From the NCBI GenBank assembly GCA_027625915.1, contig JANTQA010000032.1, positions 5,952,001 through 6,016,000 of the forward strand: 64,000 nt of DNA, in the 5' to 3' direction. This stretch comes from Anaeramoeba flamelloides (taxonomy: Eukaryota; Metamonada; Anaeramoebidae). Positions 1-11,834 of this stretch are shown here, piece by piece. How positions within the stretch are numbered: position 1 is the first letter of the stretch; each line of letters begins with the position of its first letter. The translations under genes and the position numbers were made by a program. Below the pieces are notes generated by a model that was given only the letters and a program-made list of their open reading frames with translations, had not been told where the DNA came from and did no database searches.

Positions 1-285
1 CAAAATTTACAAACGGTACATAGTTGAAATAATAAAAAAGTAGGTACTTTTTCTAATTAACCAAAAAAACAGTAAAAATTAAAACTCAAAAATAATTTCC
101 AAGTCGATATTTTCCAAATTTTACCAGAAAAAATTTAGAAATTCTATCAGCATTTTCTCGATAAAGCAAAAGAGAACAAGAAGCAGAGAACAATTTTTTT
201 TTGGCTGATGGAAAGAAACAATTCCAAAAAACAATTAAAAGGAATTTGTTATTTTTTTTTGTTTTTTGATCCAAACAATCTCGAG
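1..285. other. Upstream region of the acyltransferase gene
   Basis: AT-rich leader of the first gene. No other gene is seen. An in-frame ATG at 208 lies upstream of the start chosen at 286, but it would add 26 residues in front of an obvious signal peptide. Confidence 0.5.
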
Positions 286-3200
286 ATGAAGACAATAAAT
301 TCTTTTTTCGTGTTTTTTTTAATACTTTTTTTCTTTCAAAGCACTTTTGCAAGCGAAGACTGCCTTGCTGGGATAATAGCTGTTTTTACAAATAGTACAG
401 ATCCACTTGATCTTCAACTTTCCGAAGCGACAGCAAGGAAACTTGGCAATTATGGGGATTATGATCTCTGCAGAGAATTACAAGCGGAAAAAAAGGCGAG
501 GTATTGCCTCTTGGAGGGAGACATGATGTACAGCCCCCAAATTGGTATCTGTGCGCCATACGTTTGTAATGAAACAAGCCTCGCAAAAGCAGCCAAGAAG
601 CTTGCACCCTTGTTACATATTGAAGTCCCAGGCAAGATCATTGCCGATTGTTCAGAACCAAAAAAAATTGATGGAGGTGGCATTGCCTATGCGTGTGTAC
701 TTTGCTTAATTGCTTTGTTTGTCGTCTTGGGGACATCAATACAATACTTTTTTATTGAAAATCGTTGGGTGCTTTTTGGTGAAAAACATGATGCTCCCCA
801 GAAGGAGAAGCAAATCCAAGTCAATGACAACGACGAAGAATCCTCTTCCTTAAGTGGATTCGTGACTTCTTCTTCATCGCTTTCAGAATCCAAACCGATC
901 CTCAAAAACGAAAACACAAAATCAAAATTTGAGTCAAACCCTTTCTCAATTTTCCTACTTCAATTTTCTTTAATTAAAAATTTGAGAAGACTTAATTTCT
1001 ATAACCCAAACTCTTTTCATATTCTTGATAGCATAAGAACAATTTCAATGTTTTGGATTGTGTTAGGTTTGTGAACTTTTTCTTTTTCTTTTTCTTTTTT
1101 TTTTCATTTTCTTTTTCATTTTCTTTGTTTTTTTTTTACAGTATCTTTTTTTAACCTGTTTTTTTTCCAATTTTTCTCTGTTAATTCACAATTCAAGAAA
1201 TTTCCACTCTTTCTGTTTTGAAAAAAAAACATGGAACTACTACCAGTGTTTGAGTTCTAAAGATGGAAATATTTTTCACTTCCTTTTCTTTGTTTGTGTT
1301 TGAGCAAATTTAAAAAATTTTCAAAAGTATCCTTATAAAACAGTTGACAAACCCCAATTAACATTTTTCAAGTTTTTTGACTTTTTTACTGCAAAGGCTT
1401 AAAAGGAGATAAAGGCAAATTAATAAATAGTTTTTTATAAAATAGTATCACCCTCAGACTTAAAATCGAGGTGAAGAAACTCTTTATGAAAAAATAATAC
1501 AGAAAGTCAATTTTTATTTGTTAGACTTTCAAGAAAAACAAGACAAGATAAAAAATATCAAAAAAAATGGTTTAGTATTGCTAACTTCTGAACGAATCAG
1601 TTTTAGTTGAGTAATTTTGTCAAATACTTGATTAAAAATTTTGCCAATTTACCAAAATAAATTTAAGGGGCTAATCTCTATTTAATTTTTTTTATATAAA
1701 TTTCATAGAGATAGAGAAAATCTTTTGCCAATTTTTTAGATTGGAAAAATCCTGTTTATTTTCAATATTAAACATATTTCTAGTTAAGGAATCCTTATTT
1801 CGAAATTGGTCACAAAAAATAATAGAGACTACACAACAAGGAAAATTTAAACAACGAAAATTAAAGTTAGCCAAAACTATACATTGGATTTCAGTTATAC
1901 TTCTTTTATAAATTATTTTTTCAAAGTTATCATAATTTTATGTAATAAAAAAAAGATAGCTATTAAACTCATGAAAATCCGAATACCCCCCCTTTCAAAA
2001 ATACCTACTTTTGAAAAAAACACCTATTTTTGGGGTATTTTTTTAATGAAAAAAGTTGAAATGAATTAATTTTTGATTGAACATTAATATTGAAAAAAGA
2101 ATAAATGTTAAAGCAATTTACAAAAAACAATCGGGAATGTATATAAAAACTCAAACATGGAAAAAAATAAAATGATAAAAAATATTCCAAAAATCAGATT
2201 TTCAATTTAACTTAGCGATATCTTTTGATTGAAATATTTTGCGTTATTTTAAAATTGAAAAATATGTTTTTTTTTAGACTATTAAAAAAATACTTGAAAA
2301 ATATCTCTCTACTAAGTCAATTAAAAAATTCAAAAATTTGACAATTAAAAATGAAAAAAATATTACTGAAAAATTTCATTTTTTTTTCAATTCCTATTAA
2401 TATCTATTAAAGTTGTAAACCTTTTTGAAAATTGTTCTGTATAATAATGTTTATTATATGAGTGTATTTCAAAAATACAAAATTTAGAGATTTATTTTTG
2501 AAAAAATTTTCCTTGTCTTGTAGTCACTTAAGATGGATTTTTTTTATATAAAGTTGGTCTTAAGGGATTAGCTTCACCACTAGATTTCTCTATAATTAAA
2601 GTATTTTTTAATTGGAGGTAAATAATATTAGTGCCTAATGGTTAAAATAGTTTCCAAAAAATCTAAAAATAATATTATTGAACAATAAATTATAATATTT
2701 TTTACTCAGGATCACTAATTAAAAATTTTCATTTTTGTGAATTTTATTTTTAATTACTTTTTCCAAATCTAAAAATAGAAACTCAAAATAATAATATTCT
2801 GGTATTTAAAAATTGATATTATGAACCTCCAAAATTAACTATTTTTTCCAATTTTTTAATTTCAAGATATTAACACATTAATCATTTGTATGAAAAACCC
2901 AAAGACTGTTAGTTTGTTTTCCTTTTTATAAAGCAAATTGTTACATCAATATATTTCCAATATTTCAGAAATGATTTGTCAAAAAAATCTATTGGTTAAT
3001 TTTTTAATTTTTTAAAAAAATTGAATTTTTTAGGTACTATTAATCTACATTTCACCACAAATTTAAGAAAGATATTTTTCAACTTTGAAGCCTTCAGAAT
3101 ATTGATGATCCAACCTTTAAATTTGTCTTGAAAGGCATTTTTTTTTATAAAAATTCTTGGAGTTTTTTGCTAATACAAGCATCATTTTTAATTGATGAGA

Positions 3201-6200
3201 TCATCTTTTTTTTACTATTTTACTAATCGAATTTATAGAGACATATGAACCACTAATATGATTTTTACCATCAATAGTAACATACTTTAAAATTTAGATT
3301 TCTCCTTGGTAAACGCTACTCGCTTAATTGAAGAGCTATTCGAAAATAAAGAAATTTCATTTCCAAATTTTTTCTTATTTTGTCGACAAAAAAGAAAGGA
3401 ATTTTCAATTATTGGAAAATAATTTTTCCTAATAAAAAATATTTTTTTGAATTGAAAAAATAAAAGAACTTACAAGTATATTAAATTGTTAAAATAAAGA
3501 GATTATAAACTCTCACATACCAAAAATTTATTCTATTTTTCTTTCTTCATTCTAATTACCTATTTAAAAGTAAATTTTATTTCAAAAACTTTTGAGAAAA
3601 AAAACAACAAACTATTATTGATAATATTTCAAAAAAAGACTTTATATTTCAGAATTGTGAAACTAGGGAATAGTTTTTAATTTTTTTAATTAAAAAACAA
3701 GTTGATAAACCAACATTCTGATTTAAAATGAAAAGAAAAAAAAAATGTGAGAAGCTATTAATAGTCATAATTAAAGGGATTTTATTAAAAAAAATACTTG
3801 TTCACACTTTTTTAAAACGACTTTAATAGATTTCAAGTCATAAATAAAAATTACTGATCCCTTTTTATCTGTGTGACTAAACACATTTTTGTGGATCTTG
3901 CAATTATAAAGGAAAGGAATCTGTAACAATCGAAAAAAAGATTATGAACAAGACGAAATTTTATCACTTGAAATTGCGCAAATTCAAAAAAGATCATTTT
4001 CAAAAAATCCAAGACAACAATTTTTTTAAAAGTATTGACACAACAGTTTTGGGAAGAAAAAAAACAATATTTCGATCATTTTTAATAGCTATTTTGTCTT
4101 CACATTTTTAAAATGATGAAACCAGGATTTGGATCTTAAAACTTTGAAAATATTTAATTTCATTTTCTTTATTAGTATTTGAGAGTTAAATTTGATCAAA
4201 ATTTGGCTTTTTACCCCTTTCCAATCAATTCTGAAAGATCCCTTTCATTTGGGATAGTTAGTTCGCCCAAGGTATAACATAAAAAGTGAACAAGCAAATA
4301 AATAGAGATCAGAAATTTCCATCTGTTACTTTTAAAACTGAAATTTAAAGAAAAATATTGAGAAGGAAGACTAAAGCGAAAAAGAAAAACCAAACGAAAG
4401 TGAAAATGAAAAGAAAATGAAAAGAAAAGGGAAAAGGAAAGTGAAAAAGAACCAAATTAATCAAACAAAACGGAAGTAAAAAAAAGCAAAATGAAAATGA
4501 AAATTTTTTCCCATTTATTATTCAAAGACCAGTAAAAAATGAAAAAAAAAAAACCAATTAATCCTTTATATTGATTTATATGGAAACATCGTTGTTTATT
4601 TTGGGTCTAAGGCTTAATTTTTCATATTTAGTATTCTTTTGTGTAACTGCAATTGTTTGATTTAAAAATAATTTCAAAAAGTTGTTTTATAATTTGCTTT
4701 TTTTAATCAATAACTATTGTGATAAAAAATTGTTCTTTTCAAAAAAATTGTTCTATTTAAAAAAATTGAAAAGAGTTTTTTTATTATTTTTTTTTTTTAT
4801 ATATAATTTAATGAAAATTATTATTAAGTGTTAATATTAACCAACCATTTTCCTGGGATCTTGGGTTAAATAAAGATTAAATATAAAACAATAACATTTT
4901 TAATTTGAGAAAAAAAATGTATTTTCATATTCTTTTTTAATAATTTTCAAAAACAAATATCAAATAATGGACGAACCATGAATATTAAGTTGTTAATGGG
5001 TTTTATTTTTTAAATCTTTATCAAGAAATTCAAAAGACAAATAAAAAATTTAACATAAAATAATTAATTTTGTTTGATATTTTTGATCGGAAAAATACAG
5101 TAAATATGCTAAATGTTTTCATATTCATTGTGCTTGTTAATAAAGTATAAAAAATTCAGAAACATTAAATAAATAAAAAAAAAAAAAAAATCAAAATTCC
5201 AACAAAATATTTTAGAAATAGATTAATATGATAAAAATTCCAATTTCACTTAAATGTGAAATTAAAATAATTGTAGTTAATAAATTAAAATTTTCTATTA
5301 ATTTGATTTTTTTTTTTTAATCTTTTATTCAGTTAATAACACCTCAAATCAAAAGAAGATCTCAAAGTAAACAATTGAAATGACCAAATTAAAAAATACC
5401 CAGTGCTGTTAGTTCATTGTTTAGATAAACGAAATACAAAAGATTAAATAAATTAAATCAATATTTTTTTTTTTTTTTGAATAATTAAAACCCTTTGCTT
5501 TATCGTTATGATTTTCTAAAATTAAAAATTGAAAAACGTGTATACATACATACATACATATCTATCTATCTATCTATAATAATAATAATTTTATTTTAAT
5601 AACAGGGCACCAATATGAATTTTTAAGATTTACTACCAAAAGACCAGAAGTATTTAACCAATGGGTCAAGGAATTTCCATATCAAATAATTGGTGGTGCT
5701 GAATTTGCAGTTGATTCCTTTTTTTTTATGTCTGGATTTTTAGTAACGTATTACATCTATAAAGAATTAAAGGCAAAAGGCAAAATGAATTTTCTTTTAT
5801 ATCTCGTCCATCGATGCCTCCGTTTATGGCCTACTATGATTTTTGGAATTTTATTTGCATGGAAAATCCTTTATTATATGGGATCAGGACCAGTATTTAC
5901 GACATTTCAAAACCGAATGGATAATACATGTAAAAAATATTGGTGGACCGACGTCCTTTTTATTAATAACTATTATCCAACTGATTATGAGTCACAATGC
6001 TTGGGACAACTCTGGTATTTAGCCAACGATTTCCAAATGCATTTTTTCACTCCATTATTTGTATATGTCTTTATAAAATCAAAAAAATACAGTTGGATTT
6101 TGATTGGGGCTCTTTTCGCTGGATCTTTCGCCTATTTAATCTCAATGACAATTATTCATAATTTCCCAGCAGATCCTCTTACCCAAGATCTCGATTTCCA

Positions 6201-6783
6201 TCATTTGATTTATTCAAAACCCTATGCTCGTCTTCCTGCTTATTTAGTTGGGCTTTGCTTGGCCTTATTGTTAACTTATCCTAAATTTCAAAATTTATTC
6301 ACCTTTAAAATTAAACCCTTGTTTAGATATGCAATGTATTGTGCAATTTTTGCTACAACTTTTGCTTTAGTCTTCAGCACATACGGCCTCATGAAAAGCG
6401 ATGGAAAATCTTGGAACCAAGCTCAAAATACCATTTATGTTTCATTTTCAAAATTCTTTTGGGCAATTGCAGTCGGCATGATCGTTTTCTTAGCATTATG
6501 TAATTATGGCGGACCAATTAAGCAAATTCTTACACACAGAGTTTGGGCCCCTTTAGCTAGATTGACTTATGGCGTCTACGTTCTTCACCCTTCGATAATT
6601 ATTTGGTGGATTTTTAATAACAGATCTTCCTTTTTTGCCTATAAAATAAAAATGATTTGGCTGTATTGTGCCTTTCTTGTTTTCTCATATATCGCTTCTT
6701 TAATTATGAATGTTATGATCGAAAGTCCTTTCATGAATTTAGAAAAATTGATCTTTAAAAGAGATAAAAAAAAAACTAATTAA
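286..6783 (+). CDS. NRF-6-like membrane acyltransferase (acyltransferase 3 family), 2 exons
   Basis: Exon 1 is 286-1066 and exon 2 is 5606-6783, giving 652 aa. The Met at 286 starts a clear signal peptide (MKTINSFFVFFLILFFF). A Cys-containing NRF domain follows (CLAG..., ...ARYCLLEG..., GICAPYVC). One membrane segment comes near residue 160, then an acidic/Ser linker, then the acyltransferase 3 domain with about ten hydrophobic segments. The intron splits the Gly codon of MFWIVLG|HQYEF: TTA G + GG CAC. The conserved His of the family's LGH motif is therefore the first whole codon of exon 2. Further family signatures are the AVDSFFFMSGFL motif and GVYVLHPSIIIWW near the C terminus. NRF-6/NDG-4 proteins are integral membrane proteins thought to move or acylate lipids or other hydrophobic compounds; the substrate here is unknown. 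The length is normal for the family. The stop is TAA at 6781. Confidence 0.9.
1200..1650 (-). repeat. Dispersed repeat; inverted copy at about 43840-44230
   Basis: Read on the minus strand, this stretch aligns with 43840-44230. Shared blocks include TACTCAACTAAAACTGATTC and GATA-TATTTTATAAAA-ACTATTTATTAATT. The two copies have drifted, so the ends are approximate. No coding capacity was seen in either. Confidence 0.6.
2560..3327. mobile_element. TTAA-flanked inverted-repeat element, family A copy 1 (MITE)
   Basis: It starts TTAAGGGATTAGC and ends GCTACTCGCTTAA, a drifted complement, so both edges carry TTAA. The terminal arms, about 70 bp, match imperfectly. The 768 bp body aligns along its length with 40195-40957 and partly with 63340-63705. 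No transposase frame is present. A TTAA target and GGG/CCC tips are known for piggyBac-type elements, so a non-autonomous piggyBac-like MITE is the best guess. It lies in an intron. Confidence 0.65.
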
Positions 6784-8102
6784 TTTATTTTTATTATTAT
6801 TTTATTCTTTCCTTATTAAAGGAAAATATTATTAAAGTAAAATTTATTAATTCATAAAAACAACAGAGTAAACATAATTTTTACAAGGAAATACATTAAT
6901 TTCCAAATATCAAAGGAGAAATCATTTTTTTTATTTCTTATTATACCTAATAACCTTTTTTTTTTTTCTTTATTCTTTATAAAATAAAGTTTTTTTTAAA
7001 ATATCATTTTGTATTATTTTATCTGTGTTTTTCATTTTTTAATTTAATGTTACAATTACTATCTTAAAATCTTTATCAAAAACACATCTTTAAAGACCAA
7101 AAAACATTGAAAGAAATTTTCAAAGTAATCACCAGACGAAGAAACATTTATTAAAGTCTTGTATTTTTTCATTTATTTATTAATTTTATTAATAACAAAT
7201 AATGTAATTAAAAATTTTTAGAATAATTGGTGGCAGGAAAAATATACAAAGTCAAAAATTATAGTGTTACTCTAGTTTTAACTAATTCACCAAATTAATT
7301 GTAAAAATATACAGGAAGAAATTTGATGAAAATAATTTAATTTTTATTATTTTAATTGTGATATCTTTGATTATTATTTCTCATTGATCTTATTCTAAAT
7401 TCTTAAAAACAATCTCAAATGGTTTTTCCCCAAAAGTGAAAAAAAAACAAGAACTCAGACAAATTATTAATTACACCTCCACAGATTGTTCAATTTTTGA
7501 CTACATATGGCTGAAAATATTTCATTTTCATTTAAAGAATTTTACAGGATGATCCATTGATAAATTATAATATAAGAACAAAAATGAAAACTCAATTTTT
7601 TCAACAAATCAACAATCTGATATTTAATTGTTATTCCATACAATTCAAATAATTAATCTTAACTTTTGGAATTTAGTCTACAATTTGATACATAGTAGTT
7701 TTTGTAAAATATTCCAAAAAAAAAAAAGTTAAAATTCTTTCAGCTAATAGAAATCTTGTTAACAAAGTATATCTTATTAAAAGTTTCTTCAGTCTTTTAA
7801 AATCATTCTTTTTACTTATAAAATAACATTTCCATTCTTGTAAAAAAAGGAAAAAACTTTGAATTACAATCCGATTACCATTAAAATTCGAAATAAAAAA
7901 ACGAACTAATTCTAGTATCAAAATTTTAAAAGGTAAGAAATTTATTAGGTTTATTTCAAAATTAAAATCAAGGTTGGTGCCCGAAAATGAACACCTTGAT
8001 CAAAAAATCATAAAGACGAATTTGCAAAGAAATCAAAAAAATTTTTAATTATTCATTTTTCCATCTTTTTTACTTTTTATTTTTCTTTAGCATCAAATAA
8101 TC
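6784..8102. other. Intergenic spacer
   Basis: Very AT-rich, with no gene recognised. It holds the 3' flank of the acyltransferase gene and the leader of the phosphatase gene. A pyrimidine tract ending TTTCTTTAG lies just upstream of the ATG at 8103, and could be a splice acceptor of a 5' UTR intron. Confidence 0.5.
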
Positions 8103-10136
8103 ATGACCAGTTTTCGATCTGTTCACCAAGTTCAAGCGATCAAACATGGGATCAAAAAAAAAGAAGTTGTGATTGAGTTAAACGAAAATTTAACACTCTC
8201 ATTACTTTCCATTCAAACCTTAAAAATTCTGAAACACACAAAGCCAATCAAAACATATAAAAAAATCACTTATGAACCAAAATTGAAAATCCAATTCGCG
8301 TCTGGTTCTACAACTTTCGAATTTGATTCTGGAATTGATCGGGATCGGTTTTGTCATGCAATTGATCGGTTACTTTTATTAAAAAAATCCGATGTTTCTA
8401 CTTTAAGAGACAAGAGGAAATTAGGAGAAAACACACTAAGCTCAACTTTTGATAAAATAAAAATATTTACTTCAAGTTTTAATATGGGAAATAAGCCACC
8501 ACCAAAGAATTTAGGAGACTGGATTCCAAAAGACAATTTTGATTTATATGTTTTCGCTTTTCAAGAAAGCTCCTATAATCGAAAAAAAAAGAAAAAAAAA
8601 AAAAATTCCAAAAAAGATCAAAAAAAGGATCGATCGAATAAGAAGAAAAAGTTGGAAAATAAAAATAAGAATAAAAAGAACAAGAAAAATAAAAAGAAAA
8701 ATAAAAAAGAAAACGATGAGGAAGACGAAGAGGAAGAAGAAGAAGAAGAAGAAGAGAAAGAGGAAGAGGAAGAAACAAAACACATAACCAAAAGCAAAAC
8801 AAAAAAAACAAATTCCACAATAAATCTTGAGAGCGAAGAGATCAAGAAACGACAGAAAAAGGCAAAGTCATGTGAAAAGCATATAAATTTGCTAATTTCA
8901 AATTACTTGGGGGAAAAATATGAACCTGTAGCAATTCACAGTATGTGGGAAATCCGGTTAATGATTTATTCCAAAAAGGAATTGTTAACAGAGATCTCCA
9001 ATATTGAAAGCCACCATGTGATGACCGGTGTCGAGGGATTTGCAGGAAATAAAGGAGGGGTCGGAATAAGTTTCCGCATTGACGACACACCATTGTGCTT
9101 TATTGGCTCTCATTTGGCGGCACATTTGGAAAAGTTAAACCAAAGGAATGACGACTATTATTCCATCTTGGCAAACCTGAAGAATGGTGTATCGACATTT
9201 GACATTTTTAATCAGTTCCACCACATTTTTTTCATTGGGGATCTCAATTATCGAATCGACATTAAAAGAGATAACGCATGGGATAAAGTATACAAAATGA
9301 TCGAAAGCAGACAATTCCATTCCCTATGGCAGGCGGATCAATTAAATCGGGTGCGCACAGAAAGGATTGCATTTCATGGGTTTGAAGAACCAGAGCCCAC
9401 TTTCACCCCAACATACAAATTTTTGGTTGACAAATTCCAAACAAGGCGATACACAAAATCTGGTAACCGAATCCCGTCTTGGTGTGATCGTGTCCTAGTA
9501 AGAACGCTGCCATTCAGCAAAATAAAGCGGGTGAAGTACTACTGTTGCCCACAAATTGAAAGCTCCGATCACATCCCGGTTTGCTCAACCTTTCTTTTAA
9601 ACACTCTGCTGCCCATCCCGCCACCACAGATCTTTTCCTCTGTTGTCAATTTGCATTCTGGCATCTTGTTACAAAATGTAAAAATTACTAACTTGGTAAC
9701 TAAATTGGGATCAAAAAACAGCTGCTACCTTTCCTTCAATTCACCCTTACTTGCAAAGGAAAATTCGACCCCACCGATCAAAACTAAAGGCGAATTAGTT
9801 TGGGAAAATGAAGAAATACCCATGCTAGAACCAATTACAACCAATTTGGATTACATGAAGCGCTCTTACATCTTTGTAGCAATAAAGGGGAAAGGCTCAA
9901 TCACCTCCGCTACAGATGCATACGGATGGTGCGCAATACCGATTGGGTTGGGCATTAAAAAAGAAAAAAAATTCCAAGTCGAAATAACAAAATTTGGTAA
10001 ATTAATCGGAATGCTAGAGGGATCAATAAGAGTGATTTGTACAAACGACGAACAGGAATACTTGGAAGCCTGTAAAGGTAGATTAACATCTTCTAAAGAA
10101 TCAAATGGTAAAAATAAAAAAAAATCTAAAAAATAA
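8103..10136 (+). CDS. Inositol polyphosphate 5-phosphatase with PH-like N terminus and C2-like C terminus
   Basis: A single 677 aa exon. Residues 1-96 resemble a PH-type lipid-binding fold (FASGSTTFEFDSGIDRDRFCHAI). The IPPc catalytic domain runs from about 118 to 500. It has FNMGNKPPP (126-134), FAFQES with the metal-binding Glu 155, GFAGNKGGV (312-320), FIGDLNYR (377-384), PSWCDR (458-463) and SSDHIPV (487-493). All hallmark catalytic residues are present, so the enzyme should be active. It would remove the 5-phosphate from phosphoinositides or inositol phosphates at membranes. Residues about 510-650 resemble the C2 domain that follows IPPc in SHIP-type enzymes. An unusual Lys-rich then Glu-rich insert (about 160-256) interrupts IPPc between the QE and later motifs. 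An AATAAA lies at about 10203. Confidence 0.92.
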   Translation: MTSFRSVHQVQAIKHGIKKKEVVIELNENLTLSLLSIQTLKILKHTKPIKTYKKITYEPKLKIQFASGSTTFEFDSGIDRDRFCHAIDRLLLLKKSDVSTLRDKRKLGENTLSSTFDKIKIFTSSFNMGNKPPPKNLGDWIPKDNFDLYVFAFQESSYNRKKKKKKKNSKKDQKKDRSNKKKKLENKNKNKKNKKNKKKNKKENDEEDEEEEEEEEEEKEEEEETKHITKSKTKKTNSTINLESEEIKKRQKKAKSCEKHINLLISNYLGEKYEPVAIHSMWEIRLMIYSKKELLTEISNIESHHVMTGVEGFAGNKGGVGISFRIDDTPLCFIGSHLAAHLEKLNQRNDDYYSILANLKNGVSTFDIFNQFHHIFFIGDLNYRIDIKRDNAWDKVYKMIESRQFHSLWQADQLNRVRTERIAFHGFEEPEPTFTPTYKFLVDKFQTRRYTKSGNRIPSWCDRVLVRTLPFSKIKRVKYYCCPQIESSDHIPVCSTFLLNTLLPIPPPQIFSSVVNLHSGILLQNVKITNLVTKLGSKNSCYLSFNSPLLAKENSTPPIKTKGELVWENEEIPMLEPITTNLDYMKRSYIFVAIKGKGSITSATDAYGWCAIPIGLGIKKEKKFQVEITKFGKLIGMLEGSIRVICTNDEQEYLEACKGRLTSSKESNGKNKKKSKK

Positions 10137-10589
10137 TGATTTTTAGTTTTATTAATAATTTTTTTCACCCATATTTTAAAAGTTTTATTTCCTTTTCTTA
10201 AAAATAAATGTTGCAAGGTTAAACCTTGTTTTTTTTATTGAATTCTTTAAAGCAAGGATTTTTTGCAATTGTTTTTTTATTTTAATAAATAAAAAGGGGT
10301 TGTTAAATTCTCTTTTAACATTTTAATTATCGAAAATAAATATTTTTATAACTAAATTTGTTTTATGATAATAAATTTTTATTTTTTACAAATCCATTAA
10401 ATAGATATTCCTATGTCTTAAAATGGAAATCGAATACAGCACATTTTGAAAAAATGAAAAATGTAAAAAATGTGATTATTGTACTCAATATTAGAAAAAC
10501 ATAAATCATTTCTTTTTTTGGTAGTGTGAAAGATATAATTTTTTCAGGATCAAATGGAAAAAAAAAATATTAAAAAAATTAGAGTAGAT

Positions 10590-10805
10590 ACCATATGAAA
10601 AAGTTATATTTTGAAAAAATACACAGAAAATCTTTAATATGACTAATCAAAATTTTGAAATTAATCGTTCTTGTCAAGAATTTTTCATAAAAGTATTTAT
10701 TGTTTGAAAACTTATAGTAATAAAGAAAAACTAATAATAAAAAATTGAAAATAAAAAATACTTAAAATAGTAAAAAAATAAATTCGAGCAACTAGTTCCC
10801 CTGAC
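10590..10805 (+). repeat. Family E repeat, upstream segment
   Basis: Aligns with 30840-31050 and 43290-43490 through blocks such as CTTTAATATGACTAATCAAAA, TTCTTGTCAAGAATTTTTCAT and AATTCGAGCAACTAG. The conserved hairpin region stops soon after 10805, so this copy lacks the tail seen at 62440-62733. Confidence 0.55.
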
Positions 10806-11225
10806 CCAATAGGTAATGTCCAAGTTTTTTTTTTAATTTTTGTGAATTGAGTAAATTTTTAATTTAGCTCAATTATTTGAAATTTAATAAAAAAAAAACA
10901 TACCAAAATGGGATAATGTTTTTAATTAAGTTATTTAAAAGATATTATTATATTTGAATTAATATTTTAATGATTTTTCATCTTTTCTTTTTTTTATTTT
11001 GATAAAATTTTCTTTTCTTACCCCTTTTGACTATAAATAAATTAATCATGCTTTGTTTTTTAACTTTAATTCATGTATAAAATTAAAGCCACCTTGTGTT
11101 AAAAATTGAAATAATTTTTTAATTTTAGGGAATTTCATAAAATATTTGATTCTTCTCAATACCGAGAGATAAAAAAAAATATAAAATAACTACTTTCAAA
11201 TAGGTAAATATTGAATAATTACCCT

Positions 11226-11227
<2 letters not shown>

Positions 11228-11259
<32 letters not shown>
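11228..11259. repeat. (AT)n microsatellite
   Basis: Uninterrupted TA dinucleotides in the spacer. Similar runs lie at 23007-23048, about 26184-26211 and about 43634-43678. Confidence 0.9.
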
Positions 11260-11834
11260 TAGTTTTGTTTGATTTAGCATAATATGTTGAATTTAAATTG
11301 GAAAAAGTTATTTTTTTTTTCAAAGCTCAATAAAAGAAGACCACACTTCGAATTCGTTAAACTCTTATTTTAGTTTTGTTTAGTGGGAATCCTGATTATT
11401 TTTTCATCCCATCTATTAATTCTGATCATAATAATATCTGGGAAATTAAAATGGAAAATTTATTTTATTAATTGAAAAATGTTACACAAATATTAGGTTT
11501 ATTTTATACAATCTTTTTCAAAAAGTGAATACTATTTTTTTTTTTTTTTGTAAGAATATAAGCTTTTTTAAAGTTTTATGTTATAATAAATTGGTTTTTT
11601 TTTAAAAAAAATCTATTTATCTTTTGACTCCAACATCCACACCACATTTACATGTTGACTCCTCACTTTTTTAAAATAGTAAACTTTCAAAAGTTTTTAA
11701 TTCTGAAAAAGTTTTCACGTCTTTTTAATAATAGACTACTTGATAAAAATTTGTAAAATGTACTCTTTTTTTTAAAAAAAACAACAAGTTTATATTTTGA
11801 GAAATATTTTTATTGGTTGAAATTCATAAAAAAA

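Larger units (their letters stand above)
1067..5605 (+). other. 4.5 kb intron of the acyltransferase gene
   Basis: The donor is GTTTGT at 1067 and the acceptor AACAG ends at 5605. No reading frame inside is convincing. It holds a pyrimidine-rich tract (about 1078-1130), a dispersed repeat (1200-1650), a complete TTAA-flanked inverted-repeat element (2560-3327), and a purine-rich tract (about 4370-4480). Short tetranucleotide runs (TACA then TCTA, about 5540-5575) lie just before the acceptor. Confidence 0.8.

Noticed and set aside
208-285. Upstream ATG extending the acyltransferase by 26 residues
   Set aside because: It places a Lys/Asn/Phe stretch before an ideal signal peptide at 286, so the downstream Met is the better start.
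8539-8845. Several Lys-, Phe- or Ser-rich reading frames over the phosphatase insert
   Set aside because: Shadows of the low-complexity Lys/Glu coding tract; the real frame is fixed by the IPPc motifs on both sides.
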